Source of the DNA: an uncultured bacterium
GTDB taxonomy: Bacteria > Vulcanimicrobiota > CADAWZ01
Length of the DNA stretch: 64,000 bases
Direction of reading: 5' to 3'
Assembly (NCBI GenBank): GCA_949288455.1
Contig: CASEKF010000015.1
Location: forward strand, 1 to 64,000
The notes under the pieces are model-generated. The model was not told the origin of the DNA. It ran no database searches and saw only the letters and a list, made by a program, of their open reading frames with translations. Every line of letters starts with the position of its first letter. Positions within the stretch are counted from its first letter, which is position 1. A program made the translations under genes and the position numbers. Shown here one piece after another: positions 1 to 7,432 of the stretch.

Positions 1-46
1 CCAAAATCGTAGATTTAATCTTTTCAACCGTAATAGAGCTTTCCAT
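1..46 (-). CDS. 5' end of an unknown gene running off the window
   Basis: An ATG at 46-44 on the minus strand opens a frame that stays open to the window edge and encodes about 15 residues beginning MESSITVEKIKSTIL. A GGGAG sequence lies about 14 bases upstream, slightly far for a ribosome binding site. The gene is divergent from the GspF-like gene at 256, so the AT-rich 47-255 region probably holds promoters for both. Too little is visible to assign a function. Confidence 0.35.
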   Translation of the reverse strand, partial: MESSITVEKIKSTIL

Positions 47-110
47 AATCGTTCAAATTTCTCCCAATACTATATATATATATATGAATTTATATAGAAA
101 ATCTTCTATA

Positions 111-158
111 CGGCAGAATAAAAAACCTGCGAACCTTAATTCTCGGCAGAATAAAAAA
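111..158. repeat. Pair of 15-bp direct repeats
   Basis: The 15-base word CGGCAGAATAAAAAA occurs at 111-125 and again at 144-158. The start-to-start distance of 33 bases is close to three helical turns, which would place both copies on the same DNA face. They lie in the divergent promoter region just upstream of the CRP-like palindrome. A regulator binding site is an inference. Confidence 0.45.
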
Positions 159-169
159 TTAACTAAAAG

Positions 170-185
170 TGTGATAGAGATCACA
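170..185. promoter_or_regulatory. CRP/FNR-family operator-like palindrome
   Basis: The 16 bases TGTGATAGAGATCACA match exactly the TGTGA-N6-TCACA consensus known for cAMP receptor protein sites. The site lies 70 bases upstream of the GspF-like start at 256 and 124 bases from the divergent start at 46. I found no second copy in the window. Control by a CRP/FNR-superfamily regulator is inferred, because no such regulator is encoded here. Confidence 0.55.
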
Positions 186-255
186 GACAAAAACTTTAAA
201 ACAAGATAAAATTAAAAGCGACGAAAAGATAAAAGATGCGAGGATAGAATAAATT

Positions 256-1305
256 ATGAAGCTTTTTGGTAACTTTTCAAATAACGAACGACATATAGCC
301 GAATTTTACTACCAGGCAGGTTTTATAGTCAAATCTAACATTCATATAGCGCAAGCGATAAAAATATTAAAGGAACAGCAATACGCAAAAGAAATGAAAG
401 CGACTCTCGCTGAAATTTATGCCAAAATGCTGAGCGGCATCATGTTTTCCGAAGCTTTGGCGCAATATCCAAACTGTTTTTCAAAATCTGAAATAGCATA
501 TATATCCGCCGCTGAGGAAACAGGAACTCTGGGAGACGCGCTAGTAAGCATAGGGAAAATGAAAATGAAGCGGCTGAAACTAAAAACCCGCATACTGCTG
601 ACGTTAATATATCCGGCTTTTATTTTAGCTTCGGCTCTAGTGTCGTTTACAATAACCGCGGCCATCGTCTCCGGTCATTTTATGCCGTCTATGGAATATA
701 TGAATATAAAAATGCCGTTTTACGCGTCTTATTTTTATTCGACGGCAAAATTTCTAGCAAATCCTTACAACGTTATTATATCAATTTTAGCGATATACGC
801 TTTATGCGCGGCTCTTAAGCTCGCGTACGCTAAAAATAAAAATAGAATGGACGATATAGTCTGGAATATGCCTATAATAGGCAAATTTATAAAGAATAAA
901 ACGATAGGGAAAATGTGCGAACATATAGCTCTGTTAAGTAAAAATGGGAAAAGCCTGACCGACGCTATAGAAAGCGCCGCGGAAAGCTCCGATAATTACG
1001 TAGGTTTGAAATTAGGAAAAGCGATAAAAAACGGCATTTTCCAAGGAGAAGAACTTGAAAATATTTTTAAAAAGCATTTGCCGAAAATGTTAGCCGGATT
1101 CATAGCGGCAGGAGAAAAGACCGGAAAAGTACCCGAAAGCCTTATGAGTATAGCTCAATACTGCGAATGGGAAACGGAGAAATATCTTGAAAATCTAGAA
1201 AAAATCATCGATCCCATACTCATAATCCTATTAGGCCTAGGATTGGGATGTCTGATAATTTGCTTTATAAAACCTATTTATGATCTTTCGCTGCAGCTGA
1301 GATAA
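256..1305 (+). CDS. GspF/PilC-like inner-membrane platform protein
   Basis: The product is a type II secretion/type IV pilus inner-membrane platform protein (T2SSF family), which couples the assembly ATPase to pseudopilin or pilin extraction. Two repeated T2SSF domains are visible at about residues 15-138 and 218-340. Each carries the conserved E-x-T-G motif, AAEETGTLGDAL near 84 and AAGEKTGKVPESL near 284. Hydrophobic helices lie near 113-136, 162-190 and 317-341. At 349 residues it is shorter than the usual roughly 400 because the cytoplasmic N-terminus is reduced. The expected GspE/PilB ATPase is not in the window and may be the divergent gene cut at the left edge, which is only a guess. 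The gene stands alone, downstream of a CRP-like site. Confidence 0.85.
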   Translation: MKLFGNFSNNERHIAEFYYQAGFIVKSNIHIAQAIKILKEQQYAKEMKATLAEIYAKMLSGIMFSEALAQYPNCFSKSEIAYISAAEETGTLGDALVSIGKMKMKRLKLKTRILLTLIYPAFILASALVSFTITAAIVSGHFMPSMEYMNIKMPFYASYFYSTAKFLANPYNVIISILAIYALCAALKLAYAKNKNRMDDIVWNMPIIGKFIKNKTIGKMCEHIALLSKNGKSLTDAIESAAESSDNYVGLKLGKAIKNGIFQGEELENIFKKHLPKMLAGFIAAGEKTGKVPESLMSIAQYCEWETEKYLENLEKIIDPILIILLGLGLGCLIICFIKPIYDLSLQLR

Positions 1306-1325
1306 AAGGCTTTCTCGACAGATAA

Positions 1326-1862
1326 CTAAAGCTTTGTTTTTTTGAAGGGAATATCATGACGCTTCGACGGCAAATCCAAAACGCTTGGCTTAGCATCCTT
1401 AGAAATAGCGGGTTCATTTTCCGAATAAGTATCTTGAAAATATTTTTCCGCTATCATATTCCCTAAATAAGGTATTCTAAAATCTTCCCCGTTCCAAGCC
1501 CTTGCGGCGCAATACATTAAAAAAAGAAAAATGAAAAAAATAAAAATAAAATATAAAATAGATAACCCCACGAAAAAGCAACCGAAGGTCATATAAGTAT
1601 TTTGCCATTCGCCGGCTCCTTGAGAGCTTATCTGAGTATAAGTCGGGGAAGTTCTGGAAAATAAAAGAAGAAAGAGAAAACCGAAAGATATAAGCAAGAT
1701 GGCGACAATATTCAAAACAAGACCTTGAACGGCATGAAAAAATACGTAAGACTCCTGTTTTTTATCGGAGAAAAAAACATAAGGAGAAACGATAATGCCA
1801 AGAGGATATGCCATAGCGGAAATCATAAAATCCTGCGGCTTTAAAGGTGGAAGAATTTTCAT
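1326..1862 (-). CDS. DUF4870-like small membrane protein
   Basis: This 178-residue protein resembles the DUF4870/Tic20-like family: a short N-terminus, then a motif of the type SPYVFFSDKKQESYVFFHAVQGL at residues 27-49 leading into two strongly hydrophobic segments (about 52-70 and 93-117). An aromatic patch with RAWNGEDFRIPYLG (about 121-134) precedes a charged, probably cytoplasmic tail. The biochemical function of the family is unknown. The gene starts 2 bases after the stop of the M23 peptidase gene and is almost certainly cotranscribed with it. Its 3' end is convergent with the GspF-like gene. Confidence 0.65.
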   Translation of the reverse strand: MKILPPLKPQDFMISAMAYPLGIIVSPYVFFSDKKQESYVFFHAVQGLVLNIVAILLISFGFLFLLLFSRTSPTYTQISSQGAGEWQNTYMTFGCFFVGLSILYFIFIFFIFLFLMYCAARAWNGEDFRIPYLGNMIAEKYFQDTYSENEPAISKDAKPSVLDLPSKRHDIPFKKTKL

Positions 1863-1864
1863 TT

Positions 1865-2875
1865 TTAATTTATTCCATATCTGGCTATAACGTTATCTAT
1901 GCGCTTTTCCGAATATTCAAAATAAGGCTCGGGATTAACCTGAACCCCGTCTTTTATTACCTCATAATGAAGATGAGGCCCCGTAGAAATTCCAGTAGAG
2001 CCTACGGAAGCTATCTCCTCGCCTTTCTTTACCTTTTGTCCAACGCTCGCTTTAAGAGCGGAACAATGAGCATATAAAGTTCTAAAGCCGTATCCATGAG
2101 ATATTACGACGGTATTGCCATAACCGGACATATATCCGGATTCGACCACTACGCCTGAAGCGGAAGCTTTAATTTTGCTTCCAAAAGGCGCGGCGATATC
2201 TACGCCGGAATGAAATCTTACGTAACCATAAACCGGATGAATCCTGTTCCCAAAAGGGGAAGTAATTACGCCTGAAAGCGGAATCGCGTCGGGAATCATA
2301 GACGCTACGCTGCGTCTCAATTTCAAAGCCTTTACATACTTTACGGCCGAAGGTTTAAGTTTTTCTATATCCTTGACGGTAGCCTCGATTTGCTCCTTAA
2401 TGCCCGAAAATCCGCCGGAATTAAGAAATATATAGTTTTTAGCCAAAACGCCTCTGCTTGACAAAGAACTTCTTTTTCTATCGGGAAGAACCTTAGAATC
2501 CTCAGTCCGATTATTTGGAAGACCTATTATATTTCTAACTTCAGCGCTTGAATGCTCTACTTCTCTAAGCCTATCGGCCAATTCGATATTCTGCATTTCT
2601 ACAAGTCCGGCAAGCCGATTTCTTTCTTCCCTTAGCTTATCTACATGCAGAGACAGCTCTTTATTAGATTCTTGAAGATAAGCATATTTTTGCGCTTCGA
2701 AAGAATGAGCGTTTTCCGAACGCTTAAATAAATAAAAAAATAAACATACCGAAACCAACGCTAAAATTACAATATGCATCGGTTTAAAACGCCAAGTAAA
2801 AGAAATTTGAGAATTTTCGCTCACTAAACGCAAAGTAAAAACATGTCTAAGAAAAGATCCGCTCTTAAGGGACAT
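1865..2875 (-). CDS. LytM/M23 family metalloendopeptidase, membrane anchored
   Basis: This is a peptidoglycan endopeptidase of the M23 (LytM/NlpD/EnvC) type. One membrane helix lies at about residues 33-50, followed by a coiled coil at about 55-110. The C-terminal M23 domain carries the zinc ligands in HSGVDIAAP near 222-225 and GPHLHYE near 300, plus the conserved YGNTVVISHG and LYAHCS segments. All zinc ligands are present, so it should be an active enzyme rather than an EnvC-like activator. The coiled coil and membrane anchor suggest periplasmic action near the division site, which fits the ftsZ gene 1.1 kb upstream on the same strand. The DUF4870-like gene follows immediately in the same operon. 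Confidence 0.85.
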   Translation of the reverse strand: MSLKSGSFLRHVFTLRLVSENSQISFTWRFKPMHIVILALVSVCLFFYLFKRSENAHSFEAQKYAYLQESNKELSLHVDKLREERNRLAGLVEMQNIELADRLREVEHSSAEVRNIIGLPNNRTEDSKVLPDRKRSSLSSRGVLAKNYIFLNSGGFSGIKEQIEATVKDIEKLKPSAVKYVKALKLRRSVASMIPDAIPLSGVITSPFGNRIHPVYGYVRFHSGVDIAAPFGSKIKASASGVVVESGYMSGYGNTVVISHGYGFRTLYAHCSALKASVGQKVKKGEEIASVGSTGISTGPHLHYEVIKDGVQVNPEPYFEYSEKRIDNVIARYGIN

Positions 2876-2965
2876 CGCTATCTCCTGAAAGTACTCTACG
2901 CCTAAAGTTAAAGACGATAAAAGATATAATTAAATTAGCAAAGCGGGAAGCTTAAAAATATAAAA

Positions 2966-3258
2966 GGCGTTCAGCGCGCACTTTCCGTCGAAGCGAATCA
3001 CGTCGGAAAAGCATTAACCGACTGACAACCGCTCCGGCCGACCTTCTCTATATCACATAGTAAAAACTTGTTTACCGCTGCTTCCTTCCGGACCTGACGG
3101 GGTTCGCAAGCTACCATTGCATAGAGCCCGACCTTCATCGCGGGAGCCGCACGGCTCTGTTTTTTTCCGCAGACTCAAGCTCCTCAGAAAAGAATTCAGC
3201 CCTGTTAAAGCGATACAGGAAGAGGGAACCGCAACCTTCCCCGCCTAGCGCAAACGCC
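2966..3258 (-). ncRNA. ffs: Large bacterial signal recognition particle RNA with Alu domain
   Basis: On the minus strand the hallmark helix 8 sequence GTCAGGTCCGGAAGGAAGCA lies at about 3080-3100. The 5' part (about 3175-3258) matches the Alu domain of Bacillus scRNA, with GCTAGGCGGGGAAGGTTGCG followed further on by AACAGGGCTGAATTC. The 3' part has the matching GATTCGCTTCGACGGAAAGTG. The ends pair: GGCGTT at 3258-3253 with AACGCC at 2971-2966, followed by TTTTATATTTTT as a termination tract. The length is about 293 nt, so this is the Firmicutes-type long form, not the roughly 110-nt 4.5S form. It lies 19 bases downstream of tRNA-Ser and is probably cotranscribed. The ends are inferred from pairing and may be off by a few bases. 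Confidence 0.9.
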
Positions 3259-3277
3259 AACGAAACTTAAATTAAAA

Positions 3278-3370
3278 TGGCGGAGAGAGAGGGATTCGAA
3301 CCCTCGATACGCTGTTAACGTATACACGATTTCCAGTCGTGCGCCTTCAGCCGGACTCAGCCATCTCTCC
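3278..3370 (-). tRNA. tRNA-Ser (anticodon GGA), CCA encoded
   Basis: Read on the minus strand, the acceptor arms GGAGAGA and TCTCTCC pair perfectly. They are followed by discriminator G and an encoded CCA (3280-3278). The D region begins TGGCTGAGT, typical of serine tRNAs. The anticodon loop CTGGAAA gives anticodon GGA, which reads UCC and UCU. A long variable arm precedes a standard T arm (GAGGG TTCGAAT CCCTC). The gene lies directly upstream of the SRP RNA, an order also known in Bacillus. Confidence 0.95.
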
Positions 3371-3393
3371 GCATTTATATAACTGTCCTACAT

Positions 3394-3422
3394 ACTATAC
3401 AAAAAGTCAAGAAAAAAGTCAA
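3394..3422 (-). promoter_or_regulatory. Sigma70-type promoter of tRNA-Ser and SRP RNA
   Basis: On the minus strand, TTGACT (3422-3417) is separated by 17 bases from TATAGT (3399-3394). The predicted start near 3387 gives a leader of about 17 nt before the tRNA. A second TTGACT at 3410-3405 has no well-spaced -10 element. Confidence 0.65.
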
Positions 3423-3452
3423 GAGGTAAAATCTAAACCTAAAGAAAAAACA

Positions 3453-4004
3453 TTAAAAATAAAAATATCCTCCGTCGGAAAAAGAATCTGTTTTCTTTTT
3501 AACGATATATTTAGATTTAACCGCGTCCGATTTAGGAACCAATTTTTTTCTCTCCGATTTTAAATTCTCACGCGCTTTAGCCGCGTTGCCTGCCGGCCGA
3601 CCTATTTCCCATTTAAGCCGTTCTATAGGCTCGAAGTAGGAACACCTTTCCGGCGAACATTGCTCGGCTTCGATATTTTTATCTCCTAAACAACGACAAA
3701 ACCATTTCGTCGGAGCGTTTTCCTCAATTGATAAAGGCATAAAATAACGGCAGCGATCTTCTCTCACTCCCATTTCCGGAACTGAACACTGCTCGCAGAT
3801 TTCTCTGTCTTCAGTAACTTCAAAACCGGGAATATAAGCGGTGCAACATTTAGCGTCTATCATTCTGCCTTCCTTCATGATCCTTGCCGGCTTAATAAAA
3901 GGACATGACGTCCTCGAAGATTTCATAGAAGCCTTAAACTTACGATGTAAAGCCGATTTATTCTCTTTTGGATCTGACATATGTTCTATATAGCTCCCTT
4001 TCAT
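3453..4004 (-). CDS. Cysteine-rich protein of unknown function
   Basis: I do not recognise a family for this 183-residue protein. It has about ten cysteines in the central region, in a pattern of pairs: SCPF, KCCTAY, ICEQC, DRC, FCRC, EQC and RC. Its basic C-terminus ends SDGGYFYF. The spacing suggests a metal site (zinc or Fe-S), but no standard ferredoxin or zinc-ribbon motif is complete. An internal ATG (codon 9, MSDPKENK) has AAAGGGAG upstream but about 14 bases away, and the first ATG has no clear ribosome binding site, so the start is uncertain by 8 codons. The gene lies 19 bases after the ftsZ stop on the same strand and is probably cotranscribed with it. Confidence 0.55.
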   Translation of the reverse strand: MKGSYIEHMSDPKENKSALHRKFKASMKSSRTSCPFIKPARIMKEGRMIDAKCCTAYIPGFEVTEDREICEQCSVPEMGVREDRCRYFMPLSIEENAPTKWFCRCLGDKNIEAEQCSPERCSYFEPIERLKWEIGRPAGNAAKARENLKSERKKLVPKSDAVKSKYIVKKKTDSFSDGGYFYF

Positions 4005-4023
4005 CGTTATAGTTTCCGGTTAT

Positions 4024-5415
4024 TTATTTGGCGCGGCGTTTTAAAAAAGGCGGCAACTCAAACGCAGAATCGGAGTTATTATCGTAAGAAGGGGACGCTG
4101 AAACCGTCGTTTTCCTTCTGATTATAGCTGGGATATCGTCTTGTTCCGTATATGCAGAATAAACCGGAGAAGCCTGAACAGGGGTTGAGAATATTTGATC
4201 GTCAGGATTTTCTTCGGAGATATCGGCTTCAGACGTCAATCCCGTAGCCAACACCGTAATAGACATAGAATCGTCTTGAATCGTATCGTCTATTACCGCT
4301 CCAAATACTATTTTCGCAGAAGGATCAGCCGCGTTAACTATAATATCGGCGGCAGTTTTTACTTCTAAAAGCGATAACTTTGAATCTCCCGTAATATTAA
4401 ACAGTATAGCTTTCGATCCGTCTATTGAAGTTTCGAGCAGAGGACTGAAAATGGCGTTTTGAGCGGCCAAAACAGCTCTATCGGCTCCTTTGCCTATCCC
4501 GGTTCCAATCTGAGAAGCTCCTCCGTCAAGGAGTATCGACTGTACGTCGGCAAAATCTACGTTTATAATTCCAGTGCCATTTAATATTTCAGAGATACCT
4601 TTCACTCCGCATTTAAGTATATCGTCAACCTTTTTGAAAGCGTCTGTCAAAGTAAGTTCTTTGCTGAGCGAAAGCAAACGATCGTTAGGAATGGTTATAA
4701 GAGTGTCGACTTTGCTAGAGAGTTCAAATATACCCTCTTTAGCCGTATTCATTCTGGTTTTTCCTTCGAAAGCAAAAGGCTTGGTAACTATCGCGATAGT
4801 AAGAGATCCGGATTTCTTAGCGATATCCGCTATAATAGGAGCGGCCCCTGTTCCCGTTCCGCGTCCCAGTCCGGCGGCTATAAAAACCAAGTCGGCTCCG
4901 ACTATACGTTTTTTTAATTCGTCAAGATTTTGCTCCGCCGCTTTGCGGGCTACTTCCGGATTAGAGCCGGCTCCTCTGCGCTTAGTCACTTTTTCTCCAA
5001 GTAAAATTTTGATAGGAGCATGACTTTGCGCTAAAGCTTGAGCGTCGGTATTTACGGCTATAAATTCGATATCTCCGGAAGCGTCGTCAAGCATTCTCTC
5101 AATCGCGTTACACCCTGCTCCTCCTACGCCTACTACTTTAATTTTAGCGACTCTTGGCCTAACGCCTTTAAACGACGAATCGGCAACGTTTCTCTGAGCG
5201 GTCGAGGCAGGTTTAGCAGGCGCGGGTTTAATAGTCTTCTTTACGCCGTTAGAACGAGGCGAAAAATCGTTCGACGTCGCCTCTTGCCGATTCGCCTCCG
5301 ACAAATCCTCCAGAGACGTTTGAAGAATATCGTCTTTCCCTGCCAATCCGGCTTTGGCCAAAGTCTCGAGAAACGAGCCGGAAGGCGGATTATTTATCTG
5401 TCCATTATCATTCAT
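4024..5415 (-). CDS. ftsZ: Cell division GTPase FtsZ, unusual variant
   Basis: FtsZ polymerises with GTP into the division ring. The core runs from about residue 91 (KIKVVGVGGAGCNAI, T1 loop) through NTDAQAL, the tubulin signature and the catalytic T7 loop NVDFAD (about 285-290). Three things are odd. An N-terminal extension of about 88 residues, rich in Ser, Pro and Lys, precedes the core. The signature reads GRGTGTG (184-190) instead of the near-invariant GGGTGTG, and the T3 loop reads KRRGAG where GLGAG is usual. The tail has two peptides resembling the FtsA/ZipA-binding tail, DDIPAIIRRK and the terminal ELPPFLKRRAK. Start: ATG at 5415 with AGGAGG 11 bases upstream. The overall match makes FtsZ certain, but whether this is the main FtsZ or a divergent paralogue is open. 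Confidence 0.93.
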   Translation of the reverse strand: MNDNGQINNPPSGSFLETLAKAGLAGKDDILQTSLEDLSEANRQEATSNDFSPRSNGVKKTIKPAPAKPASTAQRNVADSSFKGVRPRVAKIKVVGVGGAGCNAIERMLDDASGDIEFIAVNTDAQALAQSHAPIKILLGEKVTKRRGAGSNPEVARKAAEQNLDELKKRIVGADLVFIAAGLGRGTGTGAAPIIADIAKKSGSLTIAIVTKPFAFEGKTRMNTAKEGIFELSSKVDTLITIPNDRLLSLSKELTLTDAFKKVDDILKCGVKGISEILNGTGIINVDFADVQSILLDGGASQIGTGIGKGADRAVLAAQNAIFSPLLETSIDGSKAILFNITGDSKLSLLEVKTAADIIVNAADPSAKIVFGAVIDDTIQDDSMSITVLATGLTSEADISEENPDDQIFSTPVQASPVYSAYTEQDDIPAIIRRKTTVSASPSYDNNSDSAFELPPFLKRRAK

Positions 5416-5581
5416 GAAGTTAGCAACCTCCTGTAATACAAAGCATATTACTTCAATTATATTTTGTTCTCAATGTTTTTTTCCTGTTAAAAGAAACAAA
5501 TTTAATTTTAAAAACAAGTTTTAAAAAGGATTTTAAAACCGGAAAATAAAATTATGTTTTAATCTGCAAAGGAGTTTTTTT

Positions 5582-7429
5582 ATGAAGCGCAAACTAAAAC
5601 TGGCAAGTTCGTTAATATTATTATGTTATATGGCGTCGTTCCTATTTTCGTCAAGAGCTTACGCAGACGAATCTAAGGATTATATAGAAATAAACTCGTT
5701 TGGACAAATTTTTCAAGAAACCGATACTAAAATCGATTTTGGGAAGCTTTTTATATCGATAGATTCAAAAGCCTGCGTAAATCTTTTAGAAAATACTCAA
5801 GCTACGATTATAGGAACGTCTAATCGGGAACTTACGATCGAAAGATTGGGCAAAAAGATAAAAATCAAAAACGACGTAAACGATTCGTCATATGTCAATC
5901 TTGCGGAACTTGCGGAACAATGCGCTTGTTTTTATATTTTTGACTCGGCTAATAGAAAATGTTCCATAGCTCCCAGAATCTCCGCAGTCGAACTCAAAAA
6001 CGACGCGATCAAACTAAAATCAGATAATCCTATCTCCCATGCCGTTCTGGAGGCGTCGTCTTCGGGCGGGTACGGAACGATATCCATAAAAGGCGCGTTT
6101 ATAATAAGATCCGTAAAAATGCCCGCGACTCCTCCATTCAAAAACGCCGTTATAAATTCACAAGTAAAAAATAACGAAACAATATCTGAACTTTCAATGA
6201 AAAACGTTATTTTTTCTCCCTTGGAACAAACTGACGACTATGAAATACAAATCAAAATGACTCTAACCGAGCCAAATGAAGATTCTCCAACTGGCGAGGC
6301 CCCAACTGCGTCGGAAGTTAAAATAAAAACTATAGAAATTCCAAAAGCGGACTCGCTGAAATCGAAAGTTATAGCTATCCCGAAGCCCGGTTCTAAATCG
6401 CAGCCTCAAACTACTTCGGATTTGCGACGTCAAACGATAATTCCAAGACAAATATCTTTTACGGATCTACAAGTAACTTCATCGGAAAATTCTCTTGAAA
6501 TTAAACTGACTTTTTCGGAACCGTTCACATACAAATGGCTAAGATTTAAAGTTCCCGACAACAGATTCCTTTTTGAAATCCCAAGATGCAAAATGACTCT
6601 TGCTACAAAAGAATTTCCCATAAACGGAGAAATAGCCGACAAAATCAGAGTAGCGCAATACGAGCCAGGCCCATCCGGAAGTTCCAGAGCGGTAGTCGAT
6701 TTAAAAATTCCGGCAAAATTTGAATTAATAAAAAACGGCGAAACCTCTGTTATTTTGAAATTTTCCAACGTCGCGGATAACCCGTCCTCAATGGTAATGT
6801 CAGGATACGGAATGAGCAGCAATAAAGCCGTTTCATACAATCCCGACGGAATTTCCATATGTATAGATCCGGGACATGGAGGCGGAGATCACGGAGCGAT
6901 GAACGCAGAATTGGGACTTTCCGAAAAACATATCACTCTTGAAATATCGCTCATCTTATGCGAACTCTTACGTTCCAAGGGCTTCAACGTCATAATGACG
7001 AGAACTTCCGACAGAGACGTAACTTACGCGGGCTCCCCAGACTATGAAGAATTAGGAGCCAGAGTCGACGCCGGAAAGAATTCAGACTTATTCATAAGCG
7101 TGCATATAAACGCAAGTTCCAACAAAAACGCAAACGGGATATCAGTTCACTGGAGTAAATCCATAGACGAAGAACTGGCTCAAGACATACAATTTTCATT
7201 AATTGCAAAAACCGAAAGAAGAGATCGAGGCGCTATCAAGGACAACCTCTATGTGACTAAGCAATCCGCCGTTCCCGCCGCTCTCGTAGAAGCCGGTTTT
7301 ATAAGCAACAACGATGAAGCCCTTTTATTTAAAGACAAAAAATATCTAAAAACCCTAGCGGAAGCTATCTGCGAAGGAATCGAAATATATTTAAGCAAAA
7401 ACCCAAAAAAGGATATGAGCGATATTTAA
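5582..7429 (+). CDS. N-acetylmuramoyl-L-alanine amidase (AMIN plus Amidase_3)
   Basis: This secreted cell-wall amidase cleaves the lactam-peptide bond during daughter-cell separation. It has a signal peptide (MKRKLKLASS...AYA, residues 1-28), a copper-amine-oxidase-like N-terminal region, an AMIN-like beta domain at about 290-400 that normally targets the septum, and an Amidase_3 catalytic domain at about 420-603. The zinc ligands and catalytic Glu are visible: DPGHGGGDHG near 430, the Glu of LSEKH near 447, SVHINAS near 507 and VEAGFISN near 570. AAAGGAG precedes the ATG at ideal spacing. The gene opens the operon that continues with the radical SAM genes, the next start being 3 bases after its stop. 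Confidence 0.9.
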   Translation: MKRKLKLASSLILLCYMASFLFSSRAYADESKDYIEINSFGQIFQETDTKIDFGKLFISIDSKACVNLLENTQATIIGTSNRELTIERLGKKIKIKNDVNDSSYVNLAELAEQCACFYIFDSANRKCSIAPRISAVELKNDAIKLKSDNPISHAVLEASSSGGYGTISIKGAFIIRSVKMPATPPFKNAVINSQVKNNETISELSMKNVIFSPLEQTDDYEIQIKMTLTEPNEDSPTGEAPTASEVKIKTIEIPKADSLKSKVIAIPKPGSKSQPQTTSDLRRQTIIPRQISFTDLQVTSSENSLEIKLTFSEPFTYKWLRFKVPDNRFLFEIPRCKMTLATKEFPINGEIADKIRVAQYEPGPSGSSRAVVDLKIPAKFELIKNGETSVILKFSNVADNPSSMVMSGYGMSSNKAVSYNPDGISICIDPGHGGGDHGAMNAELGLSEKHITLEISLILCELLRSKGFNVIMTRTSDRDVTYAGSPDYEELGARVDAGKNSDLFISVHINASSNKNANGISVHWSKSIDEELAQDIQFSLIAKTERRDRGAIKDNLYVTKQSAVPAALVEAGFISNNDEALLFKDKKYLKTLAEAICEGIEIYLSKNPKKDMSDI

Positions 7430-7432
7430 ATT

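Noticed and set aside
71-95. ATATATATATATAT run as a possible origin element
   Set aside because: It is a short AT repeat without DnaA boxes or nearby replication genes.
3040-3150. Small 4.5S-type SRP RNA of about 110 nt
   Set aside because: The flanking sequence matches the Alu domain, and the distant ends pair, so the RNA is the large form.
3142-3168. GAGCC/GGCTC hairpin followed by seven T on the plus strand, resembling a terminator
   Set aside because: It lies inside the large SRP RNA on the minus strand and is an internal helix of that RNA. No rightward gene ends there.
4574-5023. Open frame on the plus strand inside ftsZ
   Set aside because: It is antisense to ftsZ, Ser/Pro-rich and has no start signal. 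It is a shadow of the coding strand.
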